Source: Bacteroidota bacterium
Lineage (GTDB): Bacteria > Bacteroidota > Bacteroidia > Chitinophagales > Chitinophagaceae
NCBI GenBank assembly: GCA_023428755.1
Contig: JAEYWX010000038.1
Location: 1-17,169 of the forward strand
DNA length: 17,169 bases
Direction: 5' to 3'
This document shows, in pieces, positions 13,255 through 17,169 of the stretch. The stretch's first letter is position 1. Every line of letters starts with the position of its first letter. A program made the translations under genes and the position numbers. The notes beneath the pieces were generated by a model. That model was given only the letters and a program-made list of their open reading frames with translations. It had not been told where the DNA came from and ran no database searches.

Positions 13255-13659
13255 ATGAAAATGCATAAACTTTTGCCCATGTGCCTGTTGCTGACAGTAG
13301 TTACATCCTGCAGCAATGGTATGGAAGAGGGTAGTTCAACAACTCCTGCCGTAAATACAACAACCACGCAACCTGTGCAGCAAACAGCGCCGGCTACCAC
13401 TACACAGGCAGGCCTCAATCCGCCGCATGGTCAACCAGGCCACCGTTGCGATATACAGGTTGGTGCACCTTTAAATAGTCCGGCTGGCCAATCGGCTACA
13501 GCTCCACAGCAGCAAACTGTGGTGAATCCAACGCCGCCACCACCTGTTGCACCTGCAGCATCCGGCACACAAGCCGGTTTGAATCCTGCACATGGACAAC
13601 CGGGTCATCGTTGCGATATTGCAGTAGGTGCGCCATTGAACAGCAAGCCTGCACAATAA
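13255..13659 (+). CDS. Small lipoprotein with duplicated GLNPxHGQPGHRCD motif
   Basis: A 134-residue protein with a lipoprotein signal: hydrophobic 6-17, lipobox VTSC and lipidated Cys19. Two copies of a 25-residue block (51-75 and 106-130) share GLNP, HGQPGHRCD and VGAPLNS and differ at only two residues; each has two His and one Cys that could bind a metal or haem. Thr/Gln/Pro-rich linkers (22-50 and 76-105, including four consecutive Pro) join them, as in surface-exposed stalks. From memory this motif occurs in other small Bacteroidota proteins without known function. The start at 13255 (or 13261) is chosen over a frame open to 13195 because it gives the proper signal. A strong terminator lies 31 bases after the stop. 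Confidence 0.8.
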   Translation: MKMHKLLPMCLLLTVVTSCSNGMEEGSSTTPAVNTTTTQPVQQTAPATTTQAGLNPPHGQPGHRCDIQVGAPLNSPAGQSATAPQQQTVVNPTPPPPVAPAASGTQAGLNPAHGQPGHRCDIAVGAPLNSKPAQ

Positions 13660-13689
13660 AAATTTTCGAATTGGAACGAACGATACAGG

Positions 13690-13717
13690 AAGTCTCCCAA
13701 ACGGGAGACTTTTTTTT
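13690..13717 (+). terminator. Rho-independent terminator after the lipoprotein gene
   Basis: AAGTCTCCC (13690-13698) pairs with GGGAGACTT (13703-13711) around the loop AAAC; the T-run extends to 13717. Confidence 0.95.
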
Positions 13718-13814
13718 ACAGTACTATTGCAACTACCGGAATGTTTTAATAAGTAAAGTTACAAATGGCTTTCGCCATGATCTGGTTTATGCTACAGCTA
13801 AAATTGTAATAGAA

Positions 13815-13877
13815 GTATCCGCTATCATACATCATAAATCCGACATCAGAAATCTGACATCCGCCATTTTCCATTTC
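13815..13877. repeat. 7-bp-periodic repeat, nnATCnn words
   Basis: Nine heptamers in one register, including ACATCAT, AAATCCG, ACATCAG, AAATCTG and ACATCCG; the last two units (13864-13877) keep only the AT core. The patch runs into the stop codon of the serine hydrolase on the minus strand. Confidence 0.65.
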
Positions 13878-15529
13878 TATTGTTTCTTCGCCGGCATTTC
13901 ACGTCCGCCTTGGTATAAGATCAGCGATTCTGTTTTGCCCGCAGCATTTTGTTTGAATTCGATATCAGCCGCTACACCTTTTGTTCTAAATCTTGTATTT
14001 GAAATTGCCTGAAGCTCCAGCTTTTGCTGCCCCGTAGCCTGCGCAAATAATTGATCGCCCTCATGTGTGATCGTTAAAATAAAACCGGGAGCCAGTTCAT
14101 AATTCCCGACATATCCATCTAGGATAGCGCCATCAACTTTTACAAATGTTGTTGCTGCCGGTAACGGTTTGCTTGTTTTTGTCCAGTTCATTTCCTCCTG
14201 TCGTGACTTGTATAAAATGCCGCTGATTGCGCCGGATGCAGTGCGTTGAAATAACAAACTGCTTAACGAGTTTTCAAACATGAACAGATCTTTTTCAACC
14301 GGCAGCAAAGCAAGTTGTGTACCACTGCCACGTTGCGATGTAAGTTTTCCATTCACCAGGCGAATGATGCGTTCTTCACCCGCAGCGTTTGTGTAAACGC
14401 CTTCGTATTGTTTGGCAGTTGCTTCGGCTACTGCAATGGGAGTGAATTTATATGGTTTGCCAATGGCAACGGCTGCCAGTTTTGCTGTAATATCTTCCAT
14501 GCCTTTGCAACCGCAATTACCAAATACAGCAACAAACACATCTTCGGTTGGTAAATACATCGCATCGGTTAAAAAACCGGGAATACCGCCGCCATGTTCA
14601 ATGGCATTGCTGCTTTGTACTTTGCTGAGCGATAAACCATATCCGTAGTTGGTAGAAGTGCCATCGGGTAACGTGTAAGGAGTAATCGCTTTGTCAACCG
14701 ATTCTTTTTTGATGAGTTTGTAACTGTACAACGCTTTGTTCCATTTCCAGAGATCTTCCACGGTTGATAAAAGCGAACCGCCTGCATAAGGAAGCGTCAT
14801 GCTGATGTAGTCGGAGTTTTTAATTTGAGTTCCTTCTTTTTCATAACCCTTTGCACGGTTCTTAATGATTTTCGTTTCGCTGCCGTAGTACGAATTGCTC
14901 ATCCCTGCAGGTGCAAATAAATGTTGTTGCACATACTCCTCATATGTTTTGCCGGTTATTTTTTCAATGATATATCCCAGCATGATATACCCCGTGTTGT
15001 TGTAATTCCATTTAGTACCGGGTTTAAATTCAAGCGAATCGCCGGTTGTTAATTGAATAATTTCCATCGGCTTCATATCGGTCCGCATCTTGCTGACAAA
15101 GTCTGGTTTGTTGGTATAGCTTTTTATGCCAGATGTATGATTGAGCAAATGTTCAATCGTAATGGTTTCTTTGAACGGCAGCTCCGGCATGTATTTTTTA
15201 ATATCGTCCTGCAACGACAGTTTTCCCTGCTCCGCTAATTGCAGAATTGCTACTGCGGTAAACTGTTTGGTGATAGAACCAATGCGAAAGATCATATCGG
15301 GCTGCAACGGTACATTCAATTCCATATCGGCCATGCCGATGGCTTTTTTGTAGATCACTTTGCCTTTGTGTACCACAATGGCGGCCGTACCCGGTTCGGT
15401 TGCTTTGAATTCTTTGGAAAGAATACTGTCGAACGATGCGATTAACTGTGGTTGTTTTTTTGCAGCTGTTTGAGCAACTGACATATTTATTGCAGAAACA
15501 AATAGAAGGACGAAATGTAACCGGTGCAT
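13877..15529 (-). CDS. Serine hydrolase, class C beta-lactamase/PBP-like, with DUF3471-like tail
   Basis: A 550-residue exported protein with a signal peptide (1-19, cut near SVAQ). The catalytic domain (about 28-360) has the three family motifs: SITK with Ser85 and Lys88, YNN with Tyr176, and HGG at 312-314 in place of KTG. This replacement is common in the esterase and peptidase members, so a beta-lactam substrate is not implied. Two small beta-rich domains follow, about 370-465 and 475-545; the second (DGYVGNYELAPGFILTITHE) resembles DUF3471. It is likely periplasmic or secreted, acting on peptides or esters. It is transcribed alone from a promoter at 15555-15585 and diverges from the oxidoreductase gene. 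Confidence 0.9.
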   Translation of the reverse strand: MHRLHFVLLFVSAINMSVAQTAAKKQPQLIASFDSILSKEFKATEPGTAAIVVHKGKVIYKKAIGMADMELNVPLQPDMIFRIGSITKQFTAVAILQLAEQGKLSLQDDIKKYMPELPFKETITIEHLLNHTSGIKSYTNKPDFVSKMRTDMKPMEIIQLTTGDSLEFKPGTKWNYNNTGYIMLGYIIEKITGKTYEEYVQQHLFAPAGMSNSYYGSETKIIKNRAKGYEKEGTQIKNSDYISMTLPYAGGSLLSTVEDLWKWNKALYSYKLIKKESVDKAITPYTLPDGTSTNYGYGLSLSKVQSSNAIEHGGGIPGFLTDAMYLPTEDVFVAVFGNCGCKGMEDITAKLAAVAIGKPYKFTPIAVAEATAKQYEGVYTNAAGEERIIRLVNGKLTSQRGSGTQLALLPVEKDLFMFENSLSSLLFQRTASGAISGILYKSRQEEMNWTKTSKPLPAATTFVKVDGAILDGYVGNYELAPGFILTITHEGDQLFAQATGQQKLELQAISNTRFRTKGVAADIEFKQNAAGKTESLILYQGGREMPAKKQ

Positions 15530-15554
15530 GGTGATGATTTTTGGTAAAGTATAG

Positions 15555-15585
15555 CTAAGATAAAGTGTTTGCTATTCAATTGCAA
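15555..15585 (-). promoter_or_regulatory. Promoter for the serine hydrolase gene
   Basis: On the minus strand, TTG (plus-strand 15583-15585), a 20-base spacer and TATCTTAG (plus-strand 15555-15562) match the Bacteroidota pattern with one mismatch. Transcription would start about 20 bases before the ATG. Confidence 0.5.
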
Positions 15586-15632
15586 TGAATCCCGGGTTGC
15601 CGTTGTTACTGTGCAGATGAGGCAGACAATGT

Positions 15633-15645
15633 GTAACTTAGTTAC
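15633..15645. promoter_or_regulatory. Inverted repeat upstream of the oxidoreductase, possible operator
   Basis: GTAACTTAGTTAC is a perfect 6-bp inverted repeat around one base, ending 19 bases before the ATG at 15665. It has the size of a regulator site, but no regulator gene is in the window. Confidence 0.3.
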
Positions 15646-15664
15646 GAAACATTCAGAATTGGGT

Positions 15665-16759
15665 ATGAAAAATTTGTTACTGGTTCTTTTTTGCAGTTAC
15701 AGCATGTGCACTGCCATTGCTGCAGAACAGCCGTTGCGTATAGGAGTTGTTGGATTAACGCATACACATGTGCACTGGATATTGGGTCGGGAAGACAAAT
15801 CGGATATTAGTATTGTCGGTATTGTTGAGCCCAACCGTGCATTGGCCGAGCGTTACGCAAAGCAACATGGCTTTTCTATGAAACTGGTGTACAATACAAT
15901 GGAAGAAATGATTGAGGCATGTAAGCCCGAAGCAGTGGCTGCGTTTGGAACTATTTATGAACATTTGAAAGTGGTACAGATCGCAGCACCCAAAGGTATA
16001 CATGTGATGGTGGAGAAACCATTGGCCGTAAGCCTGGATCATGCACAACAGATGGCCGCAATGGCAAAACAATATGGCATTCAGTTGCTCACCAATTATG
16101 AAACGAGTTGGTATCCTTCTAATCACAAAGCCAGCGAACTTTTACACAAAGATCGTATTGGCAGTTTGCGAAAACTGGTTGTACATGATGGGCATCGTGG
16201 TCCAAAGAAAATTGGTATCAACAGCGAATTTCTCGACTGGCTTGTTGATCCTGTACAAAATGGAGGAGGGGCGCTGATGGATTTCGGTTGCTATGGAGCC
16301 AATCTTGCTACATGGCTGCTCAAAGGAAAACGCCCCATTTCTGTAACAGCTGTTACACAACAACTGCAACCGGAAAATAATCCGTTGGTAGAAGATGAAG
16401 CGACGATTATTGTAACTTACGATGATGCACAGGTTGTGATCCAGGCATCCTGGAACTGGCCCATTGGAAGAAAAGATATGGAGCTGTATGGGTTAACGGG
16501 TGTACTGTATGCTGATAATCGTACAACACTTCGTGTGAGGGATGCAAAAGGATATGATGACTACAATGAAGAAGTGTTGGTATTGCCCGAATTGAAAAAG
16601 CCGTATCATGATCCGTTTGCATTTTTTGCCGCCGTCATTCAAGGGAAAATTACAGCACCGCCGTTTGATCTTTCATCGCTTGAAAATAATTTATTGGTGA
16701 TGGAAATACTGGAAGCGGCACGGATGAGTGCAGCCACCAAACGAACAGTGCCATTGTAG
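15665..16759 (+). CDS. Exported Gfo/Idh/MocA family oxidoreductase
   Basis: A 364-residue protein with a signal peptide (1-20, cut near AIAA-EQ), so the enzyme is probably periplasmic. The nucleotide-binding start is RIGVVGLTHTHVHW (25-38), where GLTHTH takes the place of the more usual third Gly; the EKP motif (117-119) and GGGALMDFGCY (200-210) mark the Rossmann and C-terminal domains. Members usually oxidise or epimerise sugars with tightly bound NAD(P); the substrate is unknown and no sugar gene lies beside it. The frame is open back to 15569, but the ATG at 15665 begins the signal peptide. The gap to the right-edge gene holds a large palindrome, so it seems to be the last gene of the conserved part. 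Confidence 0.9.
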   Translation: MKNLLLVLFCSYSMCTAIAAEQPLRIGVVGLTHTHVHWILGREDKSDISIVGIVEPNRALAERYAKQHGFSMKLVYNTMEEMIEACKPEAVAAFGTIYEHLKVVQIAAPKGIHVMVEKPLAVSLDHAQQMAAMAKQYGIQLLTNYETSWYPSNHKASELLHKDRIGSLRKLVVHDGHRGPKKIGINSEFLDWLVDPVQNGGGALMDFGCYGANLATWLLKGKRPISVTAVTQQLQPENNPLVEDEATIIVTYDDAQVVIQASWNWPIGRKDMELYGLTGVLYADNRTTLRVRDAKGYDDYNEEVLVLPELKKPYHDPFAFFAAVIQGKITAPPFDLSSLENNLLVMEILEAARMSAATKRTVPL

Positions 16760-16835
16760 ATACATGTGCAGATATGTACAACCACGAACTCATAGTATTT
16801 TATTTTTCTCAAGTTGTTCCGGCATGTCTCTGAAC

Positions 16836-16868
16836 TGTGTGCAAACGTTTCATAAACGTTTGCACACA
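16836..16868. repeat. Perfect 15-bp-arm palindrome
   Basis: TGTGTGCAAACGTTT (16836-16850) is followed by loop CAT and its exact reverse complement (16854-16868). No T-run follows. Each arm contains the self-complementary AAACGTTT, so the site could also hold two regulator sites. Further out, GTTGTT (16813-16818) can pair with AACAAC (16892-16897). Confidence 0.8.
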
Positions 16869-16879
16869 ATTCTGGAAAG

Positions 16880-16904
16880 TTGTATTGGCGCAACAACAAT
16901 ACAA
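16880..16904. other. Second hairpin before the right-edge gene
   Basis: TTGTATTG (16880-16887) pairs perfectly with CAATACAA (16897-16904) around a 9-base loop. From here to 17013 no gene is seen; the stretch is A/T-rich and ends with TAGTGTTACCAGCAAGC shortly before the next ATG. Confidence 0.5.
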
Positions 16905-17013
16905 AAAGGCGAATACTAAATTATTGATACACAGGTTTTGATAATTGAGCAATGTTGCGTATAATAGCACAAATATTAGTGTTACCAGCAAGCAGTCAGC
17001 GACATCAAAAACT

Positions 17014-17169
17014 ATGAGCAGCATAACAGAACTTTGGACGAAAAGCAGAGACACATTTGAGACAAAAACACTTGCTCAGATACTTTCATTTGCCGGTGAC
17101 GGTAAACTTAAAGATGGCAACACGACATCATTAGAGTTTCGAGAACTACTCGACCAAGTGCCTTCACGA
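17014..17169 (+). CDS. Unrecognised protein, N-terminal 52 residues only
   Basis: The ATG at 17014 opens a frame that runs off the window after exactly 52 codons. The peptide begins MSSITELWTKSRDTFETK and continues with a segment SFAGDGKLKDG (25-35). There is no signal peptide, so it is probably cytoplasmic. The text looks like a real protein: balanced composition, a helix-like start and a polar loop. I cannot name the family. It follows a palindrome-rich, A/T-rich gap, and three of its four Asp codons are GAC as in the DUF4375 gene, so it is probably another accessory gene. Confidence 0.6.
   Translation, partial: MSSITELWTKSRDTFETKTLAQILSFAGDGKLKDGNTTSLEFRELLDQVPSR

Noticed and set aside
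13815..13877. CRISPR-like array
   Set aside because: The units are 7 bases, contiguous and degenerate, with no repeat-spacer structure and no cas gene.
13877..15529. Beta-lactam resistance gene
   Set aside because: The serine hydrolase has HGG in place of KTG and extra C-terminal domains, typical of non-lactamase members; resistance is not supported.
16836..16868. Rho-independent terminator for the oxidoreductase
   Set aside because: The stem is perfect but no T-run follows on either strand, so it is reported only as a palindrome.

Overview
The window looks like a stretch of a Bacteroidota chromosome, most likely family Chitinophagaceae. This rests on the gene families present (DUF5686 outer-membrane protein with a carboxypeptidase-regulatory-like domain, Tat-type glycosylasparaginase, AlgH/YqgE, TrhO, MiaE), on weak or absent Shine-Dalgarno sequences, and on several good matches to the Bacteroidota promoter pattern TTTG / TAnnTTTG. 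Genus-level placement is inference.

Layout. Bases 1-887 are an accessory-looking, A-rich edge: an unexplained open frame, a DUF4375/DMP19 gene, and structured non-coding elements on both sides of it. Bases 888-3304 are a minus-strand block: glycosylasparaginase, CutC, and a HEAT-like protein that starts with TTG one codon after the CutC stop. At 3432 a plus-strand secreted protein made of charged heptads (RREDVRD) ends in a strong terminator. MiaE follows on the minus strand, with a hairpin and a -7-like element abutting its start codon. From 4929 to 13659 everything is on the plus strand: penicillin acylase, a small membrane protein, the DUF5686 protein, TrhO, MtfA, AlgH/YqgE and a lipoprotein with a duplicated His/Cys motif that ends in a strong terminator. 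A minus-strand class C beta-lactamase-like serine hydrolase (13877-15529) and a plus-strand exported Gfo/Idh oxidoreductase (15665-16759) diverge from a shared intergenic region. The right edge has a perfect 15-bp-arm palindrome and the first 52 codons of an unrecognised gene.

How the genes fit together. Most are housekeeping or envelope functions and do not form one pathway. Four encode or probably encode envelope hydrolases (glycosylasparaginase, penicillin acylase, serine hydrolase, MtfA-like peptidase). Two modify tRNA with oxygen chemistry (MiaE at A37, TrhO at U34). No tRNA, rRNA, CRISPR array, transposase or phage gene was seen.

The least explained material is small or non-coding: (1) degenerate tandem repeats with a strict 7-bp period but different words in several gaps between genes; (2) three copies of a palindrome with arm CTTTGTTGGTC, all lying between a stop codon and the next start codon; (3) cassette-like structured elements around the DUF4375 gene and a large palindrome before the right-edge gene; (4) two small exported repeat proteins whose repeats are conserved as protein while their codons have diverged. 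No single undescribed system can be claimed from the sequence alone.
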